From Acidimicrobiaceae bacterium (GTDB lineage Bacteria > Actinomycetota > Acidimicrobiia > Acidimicrobiales > RAAP-2): a DNA stretch of 64,000 bases. Position 1 is the first letter of the stretch; the number at the start of each line of letters is the position of its first letter. Under the pieces are notes generated by a model. It had not been told where the DNA came from. It saw nothing but the letters and a program-made list of their open reading frames with translations, and did no database searches. The DNA is taken from the NCBI GenBank assembly GCA_027314705.1, contig DAHVAJ010000022.1, positions 1 to 64,000 on the forward strand. Reading direction: 5' to 3'. Below are positions 49,205 through 57,958 of this stretch, one piece after another. A program made the translations under genes and the position numbers.

Positions 49205-49683
49205 GGATTGCGCTCATCCCCGGGTCCTTCGACCCAGTGCACAACGGCCACCTCGAGGTCATCGAGCGGGCGTCGCGGCTGTTCGACGAGGTGGTGGTGG
49301 CCGCGCTCCGCAACCCCCAGAAGAGCGAGGCCCTCTTCGACCTCGACGAGCGCAAGGCCATGCTCGAGGAGTCGCTCTCCTACCTGGCCAACGTCCGCAT
49401 CGTCTCGGTGGCCACGCTGGTGGTGAACGTGGCCAACGACGTCCGGGCCAGCGCCATCGTGAAGGGGCTCCGGGCCGTGTCGGACTTCGAGAACGAGCTG
49501 CAGATGGCCCAGATGAACAAGCAGCTCTCGGGGGTGGAGACCGTGTTCATCCCCACCAGCTCGGCCCACTCGTTCATCGCCTCGCGCCTGCTGCGCGAGG
49601 TGGCCCGCTTCGGCGGCGACGTGACCGCCTTCGTCCCCAAGGTGGTGGCCGCCCGCCTCGAGGAGAAGTTCGCCGGTGGCTGA
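49201..49683 (+). CDS. coaD: Phosphopantetheine adenylyltransferase
   Basis: Penultimate step of CoA synthesis. 160 residues: IALIPGSFDPVHNGHLEVIERA (HXGH nucleotidyltransferase motif), VANDVRASAIVKGLRAVSDFENE, and TSSAHSFIASRLLREVARFGGDV in place of the usual ISSSXVKEVA. Its start overlaps rsmD; its end overlaps the SepIVA-like gene by 8 bp. Confidence 0.95.
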   Translation: MRIALIPGSFDPVHNGHLEVIERASRLFDEVVVAALRNPQKSEALFDLDERKAMLEESLSYLANVRIVSVATLVVNVANDVRASAIVKGLRAVSDFENELQMAQMNKQLSGVETVFIPTSSAHSFIASRLLREVARFGGDVTAFVPKVVAARLEEKFAGG

Positions 49684-50275
49684 CCTCTTCGACGACCTCG
49701 AGGAGCAGCGGACGTCGGAGGCCCAGCCCGATGCCGAGGCCTACCTGCACGGTGCCCTCGAGATCGTCCGGACGGCCAAGGCCATGCCCCTGTCGGCCTC
49801 GGTGCTCGTCCCCCGCGACGAGCTGATGGAGATGCTGGAGGGGGCGCTCGGCAGCCTGCCCGAGGAGATCCGCCAGGCCCGCTGGCTGCTGAAGGAGCGA
49901 GCGGAGTTCCTGGCCGAGCGCCAGCGCGAGGCCGACGCCCTGCTCGAGGAGGTGCGGGTCCAGGCGGAGCGCATGGTCCAGCGGACCGAGGTCGTCCGGC
50001 AGGCGAACCACGTCGCCCAGCGCATCCTCGACGACGCCCACGAGGAGGCCCGCCGGCTGCGCCACGAGGCCGAGGACTACGCCGACACCAAGCTTGCCAG
50101 CTTCGAGATCGTGCTGGACCGGACCCTGAAGACCGTCCAGGCCGGTCGCGAGAAGCTCCAGGTCAACCCCCTTCCGGCCGTGGAGATCGGCGACCAGGGC
50201 GACACCACGGTGGCGACCGGGGCCGACGCCGACCTCCCCGAGGTGGAGGGCTTCTTCGACCAGGACCGCTCCTGA
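49676..50275 (+). CDS. SepIVA/DivIVA-like coiled-coil cell-division protein
   Basis: 199 residues, predominantly helical with long coiled coils (WLLKERAEFLAERQREADAL and the following heptads) and an acidic C-terminus. It sits between coaD and yceD, the neighbourhood of mycobacterial Rv2927c (SepIVA), an essential septation factor related to DivIVA; homology is inferred from context and overall features rather than a diagnostic motif. GAGGAG just upstream of the GTG gives a good SD. Confidence 0.65.
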   Translation: MADLFDDLEEQRTSEAQPDAEAYLHGALEIVRTAKAMPLSASVLVPRDELMEMLEGALGSLPEEIRQARWLLKERAEFLAERQREADALLEEVRVQAERMVQRTEVVRQANHVAQRILDDAHEEARRLRHEAEDYADTKLASFEIVLDRTLKTVQAGREKLQVNPLPAVEIGDQGDTTVATGADADLPEVEGFFDQDRS

Positions 50276-50283
50276 ACGGTCCC

Positions 50284-50868
50284 GTGCCCGACCCCCGACC
50301 GGCAGCGAGCCCGAACGGTGCACGCGGCACCACGGAGGTCCGACGGCGCCGCCGGTTCCTGGTGCCGGTGGCCAACCTGCGTCGCGAGCCCGGCCTCGGC
50401 CGTCAGGTGCGTGTCGAGGGGCCCCTGAGCGACCTCGGCGCGGTGTCGGTGGCCGTTCCCGAGCACGCCGACGTGGTGGCCGACCTCCTCCTCACCTCCC
50501 ATCCGGGCGGGATCACCGCCTCCGGGACGGTGTCGGCCCCCTGGCGGGGCGAGTGCCGGCGGTGCGGCGGGCCGGTCGCCGGGGAGGTGGTGGCCTCGGT
50601 GCGGGAGCGGTTCGCCCCGAGCGCCGGTCCGGCCGGGGCCGACGACGACGCCTACCCGCTGGTGGGCGACGAGCTCGACCTCGAGCCCCTGGTGCGCGAC
50701 GCCGTGGTGCTCGAGCTCCCCCTGGCCCCGCTGTGCACGGCGGCCTGCCTCGGCCTCTGCCCGACCTGCGGGGCCAACCGGAACGCCGAACCGTGCTCGT
50801 GCCCGGCGCCGACCGACTCGCGCTGGTCGGTCCTCGACGTGCTGCGCGACCAGGGTCCCGCGTCTTGA
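50284..50868 (+). CDS. yceD: YceD/DUF177 family protein
   Basis: 194 residues with the DUF177 pattern: LVPVANLRREPG, GECRRCGGPVAGEV (CXXC), DELDLEPLVRDAVVLELPLAPLC, and CLGLCPTCGANRN. In plants and bacteria this protein is needed for 23S rRNA accumulation, and it is almost always located before rpmF. GTG at 50284. Confidence 0.9.
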   Translation: MPDPRPAASPNGARGTTEVRRRRRFLVPVANLRREPGLGRQVRVEGPLSDLGAVSVAVPEHADVVADLLLTSHPGGITASGTVSAPWRGECRRCGGPVAGEVVASVRERFAPSAGPAGADDDAYPLVGDELDLEPLVRDAVVLELPLAPLCTAACLGLCPTCGANRNAEPCSCPAPTDSRWSVLDVLRDQGPAS

Positions 50869-50886
50869 CCTAGGATGGTCGGCCTT

Positions 50887-51066
50887 ATGGCCGTTCCGAA
50901 GCGCAAGACCTCGAAGGCGAAGAGCCGCAGCCGCAGGGCCTCCAACTGGGTGCTCCGGGCGCCGTCCCGCTCCGTGTGCCCGCAGTGCAGCGCCGCCAAG
51001 CTGCCCCACGTGGTCTGCCCCAACTGCGGGTGGTACAAGGGCCGCCAGGCGCTCGACGTCGAGTAG
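50887..51066 (+). CDS. rpmF: Ribosomal protein L32, zinc-binding form
   Basis: 59 residues: AVPKRKTSKAKSRSRRASNW start and zinc motifs CPQCS and CPNCGWYKG, typical of L32 (C+). TAGGAT (50871-50876) lies 10 nt before the ATG at 50887; an in-frame ATG at 50875 overlaps that hexamer and is unlikely. It can therefore be transcribed on its own within the cluster. Confidence 0.95.
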   Translation: MAVPKRKTSKAKSRSRRASNWVLRAPSRSVCPQCSAAKLPHVVCPNCGWYKGRQALDVE

Positions 51067-51076
51067 GACCGGACCG

Positions 51077-52099
51077 ATGCGGCGGGGCGGCGCCCGACCC
51101 ACCGGCGAGGCCTTCGCCGCCCTGCCCGTCGCCGTGGACGCCATGGGCGGGGACCGGGCCCCCGGGGAGATCGTGGCCGGGGCCCGTCAGGCGGCGGAGG
51201 CCGGCGGGGTGGGGGTGCTCCTGGTGGGGCGGCCCGACGACCTCGGCGACACCGGCGGCCTCCCGGTGCTGGCGGCGTCCGAGGTCATCGGCATGGACGA
51301 GGACCCCGGTCAGGGGGTCAGGCGCAAGAAGGACTCGTCCCTCGTGCGGGCGGCCGAGGCCGTTCGGGACGGCCGGGCCCTGGCCATGGTGTCGGCCGGC
51401 AACACCGGGGCGACCATGGCCTCGGCCCTCCTGCGGATGGGCCGCCTGCCGGGGATTGTGCGTCCGGCCATCGCCACCCCCATCCCCGACCTGCGCAAGG
51501 CCCACCCCACGGTGATGCTCGACGCCGGGGCCAACGCCGAGGCCACCCCGCAGATGCTCCTCCAGTTCGCCCAGATGGGGGCGGCCTACTCCCGGGCCCG
51601 CTACGGCGTGGAGCGGCCCCGGGTGGCCCTGCTCTCGATCGGGGAGGAGAAGTCGAAGGGCACCCCGCTGGTGAAGGAGAGCCACGGTCTGCTGGCCGAG
51701 GCCGACGGTCCGGCCTTCGCGTTCGTCGGCAACGTCGAAGGGCGCGACTTCTTCGACGACCGCGCCGACGTCATCGTGACCGACGGCTTCACCGGCAACG
51801 TGGCCCTGAAGACGCTGGAGGGGACGCTGCGCTTCCTGCTGGCCACCCTGGTCGGCATCCTCGCCGACCCGGAGGTCAACGAGGCGGCCGACGCCCTGAT
51901 GCCCCGCCTGCTCCCCGTGGCCGAGACGCTCGACCCCGAGAACACCGGTGGGGCCATGCTCCTCGGCGTCGACGGCGTGTGCGTGATCAGCCACGGCTCC
52001 TCGACCTCGGTGGCCATGGTGAACGCCGTCACCGTGGCCCACGACCTGGCCGTCGGGGGCCTGGTCGAGGCCGTCGCCGCCTCCGTCCGCACCTCCTGA
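51077..52099 (+). CDS. plsX: Phosphate acyltransferase PlsX
   Basis: Makes acyl-phosphate from acyl-ACP for phospholipid synthesis. 340 residues: LPVAVDAMGGDRAPGEIVAGA, SLVRAAEAVRDGRALAMVSAGNTGATMA (partly cited), MLDAGAN and VTDGFTGNVALKTLEG. It follows rpmF by 10 bp. The upstream FakA-like protein makes the same kind of product from free fatty acids. Confidence 0.95.
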   Translation: MRRGGARPTGEAFAALPVAVDAMGGDRAPGEIVAGARQAAEAGGVGVLLVGRPDDLGDTGGLPVLAASEVIGMDEDPGQGVRRKKDSSLVRAAEAVRDGRALAMVSAGNTGATMASALLRMGRLPGIVRPAIATPIPDLRKAHPTVMLDAGANAEATPQMLLQFAQMGAAYSRARYGVERPRVALLSIGEEKSKGTPLVKESHGLLAEADGPAFAFVGNVEGRDFFDDRADVIVTDGFTGNVALKTLEGTLRFLLATLVGILADPEVNEAADALMPRLLPVAETLDPENTGGAMLLGVDGVCVISHGSSTSVAMVNAVTVAHDLAVGGLVEAVAASVRTS

Positions 52100-52151
52100 G
52101 CGGCCTTCGGCGCGACCGCCCGTCGGGGGGCCCGCCGACCGCCGCCACCGG

Positions 52152-54023
52152 TCAGCCCGCCGCCGGCGGGCCGGGCCCCGTCCCCGGCGGCACGGCGACC
52201 ACGGCGCACAGGCAGGTGTGGCGGGCCACCGTGGCGTCGAGCCGGGCCAGACGGTCGAGCGCCCGCGGCGCCATTCCGGGGACGCCGCGCAGCGCCGAGG
52301 CCACCAAGGGCGACGACAGGAAGGCCACGTCCCCGGGGCGTCCGGCCGCCACCAGCCGGGTGCCGAGCTCGGTCTCGAGGGCGAGGAGCGCCGCCTGCCC
52401 GGCGGCCGGGAGCGGGTGGGACAGGGCCAGCACGCGTGCCCCGGGGAGGTGCAGGAGGCGGTCGGTCACCACGCTGTCCTCGCTGACCAGCCACTCCTGG
52501 TCGACGGACCGGGGCGAGGCCACCCGGGCCCGGCCGAAGGCGGCGCCGAGGGCCGGATCGACGAAGACGGGCTCGCCGGCCCGGGCCAGCTGGTCGACGA
52601 GTGCGGCCTGGAGCCCGCCGAGGGGGGTGCCCACCACCCGCAGGAGCACCCGGCGACCGCCGGGTTCGCCCTCGGCGTGCAGGTGGGCCAGGAACGCGGC
52701 GGCCACCGGCTCCATGGGCAGGACCGGTCCGGCGTCGGCCACCACCCGGGCGGTGAGGACCGAGGCGGCGGCCAGGGTGGCCGCCACGACCACGGTGCCG
52801 ACCGCGACCACGGCGCCGGCGGCGCGCCGTGCCCCCCAAAGGGCCGGGGCGAGGAGCTCGGTCACGACGGCCAGGCCGAGGACCACCACCGCGGCACCGA
52901 GCGCCACCCGCCAGTAGAAGAGGTAGGCGAAGGGGGTGCCCCGGACCAGGGACAGGGCCACGGCCCCGGCCACCGAGGCCACGGCCAGCAGCTCGACCAG
53001 GAGCCCGAGGTCGCGCCGGGCGCGGTGGCGGGCCAGCAGGCCGGCCGTGCCGAGGACGGCCACGGGGACGAGGAGCCAGGCGACCGGGGCGGGCCCGGGC
53101 GCGCCGACGAAGGGGTTGACCGGGTCGGGGCCCCCGAGCCAGGGCGGCCACCACCGGAACTCGGTGGCCAGCAGGCCGAGGCCCCCGGCCGGGCCGTGGA
53201 TGGCCTCGTGCCCGGCCGGGCCGGCCCCGGCGGCCGAGCGCACCAGGGCCACCAGGTTGCCGGGGGGGTGGAGGGCGGCGTCGAGGCCGGCGGGCACGAG
53301 CCACACGGCCACCACCACGGCCGCGGGCACGCCCACCAGCCGGGGCCGGAGCACCCGCCGGCCGGCCCGGTGCTCGGCCGCCACGAGGCGGGTGACGGCC
53401 CAGGTGCAGACGGCCAGGACGGGGAGGGCGTAGCCCAGATGGGTCTGGACGAGGAAGGTGGCGACGACGGTCAGCCCGACCAGGCGCCGGGTGTCCCCCG
53501 AGCCCACCACCCAGGCCTGCAGCAGGAGGAGGACGAAGAAGGGCGCGGCGACGTCGGGGTTCCACAGGACCAGCAGGACCCCGGGGCCCAGGGCCATCGC
53601 CGTGAACGCCTGCACCGCCGTCCACGGGACGAGGCGCCGGAGCCCGCCGGTCCTCCAGGCCAGCCGGGCCGTCCAGGCCACCGCCACGCCCTGGAGGACG
53701 ACGCTGCCCACCAGGGTGCCCCACGAGCTCCCGCCGGCCACCGCCGAGAGCGGGGCCAGCAGCCAGTAGAGGAGCGGGCCGGGATGGCTCCACCCGAACC
53801 GGCTGTAGGCCCCGGTGAGCGGCGTGAGGGCCGAGGGGGGCCAGACGTCGTGGACGCGCAGGTCGAGGATGGCCGAGTCACCGACGGGCACGTAGGGCCG
53901 GCCCCACCGCTGGAGGAGGACGGCCACCACCGGGGCCAGCGCGGCCAGCGTGACGGCCACGGCCACGGTGGCCGCGGCCCGGGAGGGGGCCCCGGCCGTC
54001 GGCGCCGGTGCCCCCGTGGTCAC
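52152..54023 (-). CDS. GT-C-like multi-pass membrane protein
   Basis: 623 residues with roughly 11-13 transmembrane helices followed by a C-terminal soluble domain (about 170 residues). The first loop holds PVGDSAILDLRVHDVWPPSA and GAYSRFGWSHPGPLLYWLLA, a pattern I recognise from actinobacterial GT-C-type membrane proteins where the Asp-containing loop would be the lipid-linked-sugar site; no glycosyltransferase family can be named. The GTG overlaps the stop of the short leader frame (GTGA). It breaks the plsX-acpP neighbourhood together with the next three genes. Confidence 0.6.
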   Translation of the reverse strand: MTTGAPAPTAGAPSRAAATVAVAVTLAALAPVVAVLLQRWGRPYVPVGDSAILDLRVHDVWPPSALTPLTGAYSRFGWSHPGPLLYWLLAPLSAVAGGSSWGTLVGSVVLQGVAVAWTARLAWRTGGLRRLVPWTAVQAFTAMALGPGVLLVLWNPDVAAPFFVLLLLQAWVVGSGDTRRLVGLTVVATFLVQTHLGYALPVLAVCTWAVTRLVAAEHRAGRRVLRPRLVGVPAAVVVAVWLVPAGLDAALHPPGNLVALVRSAAGAGPAGHEAIHGPAGGLGLLATEFRWWPPWLGGPDPVNPFVGAPGPAPVAWLLVPVAVLGTAGLLARHRARRDLGLLVELLAVASVAGAVALSLVRGTPFAYLFYWRVALGAAVVVLGLAVVTELLAPALWGARRAAGAVVAVGTVVVAATLAAASVLTARVVADAGPVLPMEPVAAAFLAHLHAEGEPGGRRVLLRVVGTPLGGLQAALVDQLARAGEPVFVDPALGAAFGRARVASPRSVDQEWLVSEDSVVTDRLLHLPGARVLALSHPLPAAGQAALLALETELGTRLVAAGRPGDVAFLSSPLVASALRGVPGMAPRALDRLARLDATVARHTCLCAVVAVPPGTGPGPPAAG

Positions 54024-54136
54024 GCCCGCAAGGCGGCGAACCGTCCCACGTCCTCCTCGGTCCGTCGCGCGCCCGGGCCGGGGGCCCGGGGGACGGCCGG
54101 GGCCGTGGTGCGATCCGTCGGGTCGGGGCCGGCCAC
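54020..54136 (-). CDS. Leaderless 38-residue leader frame coupled to the GT-C-like gene
   Basis: GTG at 54136 starting MAGPDPTDRTTAP, ending with a TGA that overlaps the GTG of the membrane-protein gene. TACCAT (minus strand, 54143-54148) is exactly 6 nt upstream, the arrangement seen at large leaderless genes here. The product is Pro/Arg rich with no fold expected. Translational coupling is inferred; a GAGGAGG inside it lies about 30 nt before the next start, too far for a normal SD. Confidence 0.5.
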   Translation of the reverse strand: MAGPDPTDRTTAPAVPRAPGPGARRTEEDVGRFAALRA

Positions 54137-54208
54137 GGGGGCATGGTAGCGGCGCCGCCCGGGCCGTCCCGGTCCGTGGGCGTCACCCGACCGGGCCCGG
54201 TCGGGCGG

Positions 54209-55444
54209 CTAGCGGCGGAGCAGGTCCTTGGCGATGTGCGTGACCTGGATCTCGTCGGTGCCGGCGTAGATCTGGAACACCTTGGCGTCCCGGGCCAGCT
54301 GTTCGACCCGGTACTCGGCCGTGTAGCCGTTGCCGCCCATGAGCTGTACGGCCTCCATGGCCACCTCGGAGGCGGCCTGGGCGGCGTAGAGCTTCATGGC
54401 CGACGCCTCGGCCAGGGTGAGGTCCTTCCCGGCGGCCGAGGTCTCGACGTGGCGGAAGACCAGGTTCTCGACGTTGAGGCGGGCCACCTCCATCTTGGCC
54501 AGCTTGAGCTGGATGAGCTGGAAGTCGCCGATCGGGCTGCCCCACAGCACCCGGTTCTTGGCGTACTCGACCGAGAGCCTGAGGCACTCCTCGATGACCC
54601 CGAGGGCCATGGCCGCCAGGCCCGCCCGCTCAGTCACGAAGTTGGCCTTGGCCGAGTCCCGCCCACTGCCGGCCCGGGGCTCCTCCGACTCGCCGAGGAG
54701 GTGCTCCCGGCCCAGCGCGACGTCGGTGAGGAAGAGCTCTCCGGTGGGGGAGGAGTGGAGGCCCATCTTGCGGAGCGGCTTCGACTGCTCGAGGCCGGCC
54801 ATGCCCTTCTCCAGGACGAAGGTCAGCACCTGGCGGTCGCGCATCGGGGTGCCGGTGCCGTCGTCGAGCTTGGCGTAGAGGACGATGGTGTCGGCGTAGG
54901 GGCCGTTCGTGATCCAGGTCTTGGAGCCGTTCAGGACGTAGCCGTCGCCGTCCCGGCGGGCCGTCGTGGCCATGCCGCCCAACGCGTCGGATCCCGAGTT
55001 GGCCTCGGTGATGGCCCAGGCGCCGACCTTCTCGGCGGTGAGCAGGTCGAGCCCCCACCGCTCCATCTGGGTCGGTGTGCCCTGCTTCATGATGGTCCCG
55101 GCGGCCAGGCCCACGCTCACGCCCATCGAGGTCACGATGCCGGGGCAGTGGCGGCACAGCTCGATGATGGGGAGGAGGGTCATGGCCGCCGCACCGCCGT
55201 CGCCGGCACGCTCGGTACGTTCCTCGGGCGTCTCGGCCCGACCGGCCGCCTTGCGCTCGACCTGCCGCTTGAAGCGGTCCCGGGCCAGCTGGTCCATGCC
55301 GAACGTGGTGTACAGCTTGCGGATGACGTCGTAGGGGGGGAGGTCACCGTGCTCGAGCTCGTCGACCTTGGGCACGACCTCCGCCTCGACGAACCGGCGG
55401 ATGGCGTCGCGCACCATCAACTGCTCCTCCGACCACTCGAACAT
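54209..55444 (-). CDS. Acyl-CoA dehydrogenase
   Basis: 411 residues with standard acyl-CoA dehydrogenase order: MFEWSEEQLMVRDAIRRFVE, GAWAITEANSGSDALGGMAT, SKTWITNGPYAD, FLTDVALGREHLLGES, LMGGNGYTAEYRVEQLARDAKV, FQIYAGTDEIQ. An insertion of about 30 charged residues (RKAAGRAETPEERTERAG region) sits in the N-terminal helical domain. The Glu found in the IYEGT position of medium-chain enzymes is Ala here (IYAGT), so the catalytic base must be elsewhere, as in isovaleryl-CoA-type enzymes. GGGAGG lies upstream of the ATG. Confidence 0.9.
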   Translation of the reverse strand: MFEWSEEQLMVRDAIRRFVEAEVVPKVDELEHGDLPPYDVIRKLYTTFGMDQLARDRFKRQVERKAAGRAETPEERTERAGDGGAAAMTLLPIIELCRHCPGIVTSMGVSVGLAAGTIMKQGTPTQMERWGLDLLTAEKVGAWAITEANSGSDALGGMATTARRDGDGYVLNGSKTWITNGPYADTIVLYAKLDDGTGTPMRDRQVLTFVLEKGMAGLEQSKPLRKMGLHSSPTGELFLTDVALGREHLLGESEEPRAGSGRDSAKANFVTERAGLAAMALGVIEECLRLSVEYAKNRVLWGSPIGDFQLIQLKLAKMEVARLNVENLVFRHVETSAAGKDLTLAEASAMKLYAAQAASEVAMEAVQLMGGNGYTAEYRVEQLARDAKVFQIYAGTDEIQVTHIAKDLLRR

Positions 55445-55547
55445 GGCGTCCTCCCGCTCCGTCCACTCCGGGCCACGGCGACCGGTACCGGCGCCGACGG
55501 CCCGGTGCCGGAGCCGAGGCTACCCGGTGGCCGCCTACAGTCCTGAC

Positions 55548-55937
55548 GTGCGACTGCGACGCCACGACCGGGGCATCCCCTTCGAGCGGTGGGGAGGTGA
55601 GCCGTTCTTCGTGGCCCTGGTGGAGCGGTTCTACGAGGGCGTGGCCACCGACCCCCTGCTCCGGCCCCTCTACCCGGAGGACCTCACCGAGTCCAAGGAG
55701 CACCTCGCCCTCTTCCTCGTCCAGTACTGGGGGGGGCCGGACACCTACCAGCAGGTCCGCGGCCATCCGCGTCTGCGGATGCGCCACGCGCCCTTCGCCA
55801 TCGGCCCGGCCGAGGCCGACGCCTGGTTGCGGCACATGACCGCGGCCGTCGACGGGCTCGGGATGGCCGCGGCCGACCGGGAGGAGCTGCTCGAGTACCT
55901 CGAGATGGCGGCGAGGAGCCTGGTCAACACCGGATGA
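55548..55937 (+). CDS. Truncated haemoglobin, group II (GlbO-like)
   Basis: 129-residue haem protein. PFERWGGEPFFVALVERFYEG (A/B helices, cited in part), LYPEDLTESKEHLALFLVQYWGGPDTY, and HPRLRMRHAPFAIGPAEADAW. H80 is the proximal (F8) His and W93 the group II G8 Trp. Such proteins bind O2, NO or peroxide. TACAGT (55536-55541) lies 6 nt before the GTG (leaderless). Confidence 0.92.
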   Translation: MRLRRHDRGIPFERWGGEPFFVALVERFYEGVATDPLLRPLYPEDLTESKEHLALFLVQYWGGPDTYQQVRGHPRLRMRHAPFAIGPAEADAWLRHMTAAVDGLGMAAADREELLEYLEMAARSLVNTG

Positions 55938-55952
55938 GCCGGGCCGGCCGGC

Positions 55953-56741
55953 TCACCAGGTGACGCCGAGCAGCGCTCGCATGGCGGCCTCGAAGGCGTC
56001 GTCGTCGAGCTCGTCGCGGGCCCCGAGGACGAGCCGGGCGTCCTCGCCCACCGGGACGCGCAACGGGGTGGTCGGGTCCTCGACGGCCCGCCGGATGGCC
56101 CGGGCCACCGTCTCGGGTCCCGGGCGGCCGCCGGGGCCGGTGACCCGCTCGTCGGTGCCCTCCCACTCCTCCCACAGCTGGCGGTAGGCCGGGTGGCCTT
56201 CGGTCCGGTGGCCCCGCTGCATCCCCGGCGAGGTGTAGCCGGGCTGGACGACCACGACCCGGATCCCGAAGTGGGCCAGCTCGTAGTGGAGGGTGATCGA
56301 GAGGGACTCGAGGGCGTGCTTGGACGCGCAGTAGGCGCCCTCGAGGGGGGTGGGCACCCGCCCCTGGATGGAGCTCACGTTGATCACCACCCCGCGGCCC
56401 CGCTCCCGCCACGCCGGCAGCAGGGGCTGGAGGACCCGGAGGGGGCCGAGGACGTTGGTGTCGAGGACCGCCCCGAACTGCTCGACCGGGTAGTGCTCGA
56501 GGGGCGCCCGCCCGGTCACGGCGGCGTTGTTGACCACGGCGTCGAGCTCGCCGGCAGCGTCGAGCGCCCGGCGGACGGACGCCTCGTCGGTGACGTCGAG
56601 GGGCAGGCGGAGGGCCACGTCGAGCGGTTCGAGCAGGGACGCGTCCCGGGCGGTGGCCACGACCTCGTGGCCGGCCCGGGTCAGGTCGACGGCCGTGGCC
56701 GCGCCGATGGCCCGGCCGGCCCCGGTGACGAGGACGCGCAC
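55953..56741 (-). CDS. Short-chain dehydrogenase/reductase
   Basis: 262 residues of the classical SDR fold: VLVTGAGRAIGAATAVDL (Rossmann Gly motif), VVNNAAVTG (NNAG-like), VVINVSSIQG (catalytic Ser) and YCASKHALESLSI (YXXXK). The C-terminal region is diverged, and the substrate is unknown. GTG at 56741 with TACGCT (minus strand, 56748-56753) 6 nt upstream, leaderless. It converges on glbO across 15 bp. Confidence 0.88.
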   Translation of the reverse strand: MRVLVTGAGRAIGAATAVDLTRAGHEVVATARDASLLEPLDVALRLPLDVTDEASVRRALDAAGELDAVVNNAAVTGRAPLEHYPVEQFGAVLDTNVLGPLRVLQPLLPAWRERGRGVVINVSSIQGRVPTPLEGAYCASKHALESLSITLHYELAHFGIRVVVVQPGYTSPGMQRGHRTEGHPAYRQLWEEWEGTDERVTGPGGRPGPETVARAIRRAVEDPTTPLRVPVGEDARLVLGARDELDDDAFEAAMRALLGVTW

Positions 56742-56927
56742 GGGAGGAGCGTAGGGCACCGGACCCTGCCGGGCCCGCCCGGACCGGCCACGACGCCACG
56801 GTCGACCGGCGCCGGCCCGGCACGGTCGCCGGTGCGTCTCCCCTCCGGGGGCCCGGGCCTGAGGTATCATCTCCGGGCTGGCGTCGACCCGCGACACCAG
56901 GTCCGACCAGGAATTCCAGGAGACGCC

Positions 56928-57224
56928 GTGCCCGCTGAGACCCACGTCGAGAAGGGTCCGCTCGACCGACAGCAGGTCCTCGACCTGGTCCGTGAGCTCC
57001 TCGCCGACATCCTCGAGATCGAGCCGTCGACCATCCAGGAGTCCTCCTCCTTCGCCGAGGACCTCGACGCCGACTCACTGGCCCTCATCGAACTGGTCGA
57101 GGGGCTCGAGGAGGAGCTGGGCGAACGCACGGTGGGCTTCCGCATCGAGGACGAGGACCTCGAGGAGCTCCGCACCGTCCGGGACGCCGTCGACTACGTG
57201 GTCGCCAAGCTCGGAGCGGGCTGA
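56928..57224 (+). CDS. acpP: Acyl carrier protein
   Basis: 98 residues; the phosphopantetheine Ser is S50 in EDLDADSLALIELVEGLEEELG (cited in part). The N-terminal 20 residues are an extension compared with E. coli ACP. SD AGGAGA (56918-56923) is 4 nt before the GTG. TATCAT (56865-56870) is a likely -10 for a transcript with a roughly 50-nt leader, one of the few conventional leaders. It heads acpP-rnc-mutM. Confidence 0.92.
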   Translation: MPAETHVEKGPLDRQQVLDLVRELLADILEIEPSTIQESSSFAEDLDADSLALIELVEGLEEELGERTVGFRIEDEDLEELRTVRDAVDYVVAKLGAG

Positions 57225-57232
57225 CCCGGCCG

Positions 57233-57958
57233 ATGGCGCCCGGACCCGAGGCGGGGGCCCCGGCCGCCGATGAGCGGCTGGCCGAGCACGTCGGCCACGA
57301 CTTCGCCGACCCCGCCCTCCTCGGGCGGGCCATGGCCCACCGCTCGTGGTGCGCCGAGCACGGCCAGCGGGCGTCGAACGAGCGCCTCGAGTTCCTGGGC
57401 GACGCCGTCCTCGGCCTGGTCGTGGCCGAGCACACCTACCGGCGGTACCCCGAGCTCTCCGACGGCCAGCTCTCCAAGGTCCGGGCCGCCGTGGTCAACA
57501 CGAGGGCCCTGGCCGAGGTGGCACGCGACCTCGGCATCCCCGGGGCCCTCCGCCTCGGGCGGGGGGAGGACCTCTCCGGCGGTCGGGCCAAGGAGTCGAT
57601 CCTGGCCGACGCCACCGAGGCCGTGATCGGCGCCGTCTATCTCGACGGGGGGCTGGAGGAGGCCCGTCGCCTGGTCCTCGGGCTCCTCGGCGAGCGGATC
57701 GTCGCCGCCGTGGGGGGGCCGGGCGACTCCGACCACAAGAGCCGCCTCCAGGAGATCTCGGTGCACCTGGGCCGCGGCACGCCCCGCTACGACGTCGAGG
57801 GGTTCGGGCCCGACCATGCCCGCCGGTACGTGGCCACCGTCTACGTGGACGGGCGCCGGCTGGGGGCCGGGGAGGGGCGGTCGAAGAAGGACGCGGAGCA
57901 GGCCGCGGCCACCGCCGCCTGTGCCGACCTGGCGGCCGAGGGGCCCGACCGTGCCTGA
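57233..57958 (+). CDS. rnc: Ribonuclease III
   Basis: Double-stranded RNA endonuclease for rRNA and mRNA processing, 241 residues. NERLEFLGDAVLGLVVAE (catalytic signature motif), LADATEAVIGAVYLDGG, then a dsRBD (SRLQEISVHLGRGTPRYDV, and SKKDAEQAAATAAC). It overlaps mutM by 8 bp. Confidence 0.95.
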   Translation: MAPGPEAGAPAADERLAEHVGHDFADPALLGRAMAHRSWCAEHGQRASNERLEFLGDAVLGLVVAEHTYRRYPELSDGQLSKVRAAVVNTRALAEVARDLGIPGALRLGRGEDLSGGRAKESILADATEAVIGAVYLDGGLEEARRLVLGLLGERIVAAVGGPGDSDHKSRLQEISVHLGRGTPRYDVEGFGPDHARRYVATVYVDGRRLGAGEGRSKKDAEQAAATAACADLAAEGPDRA

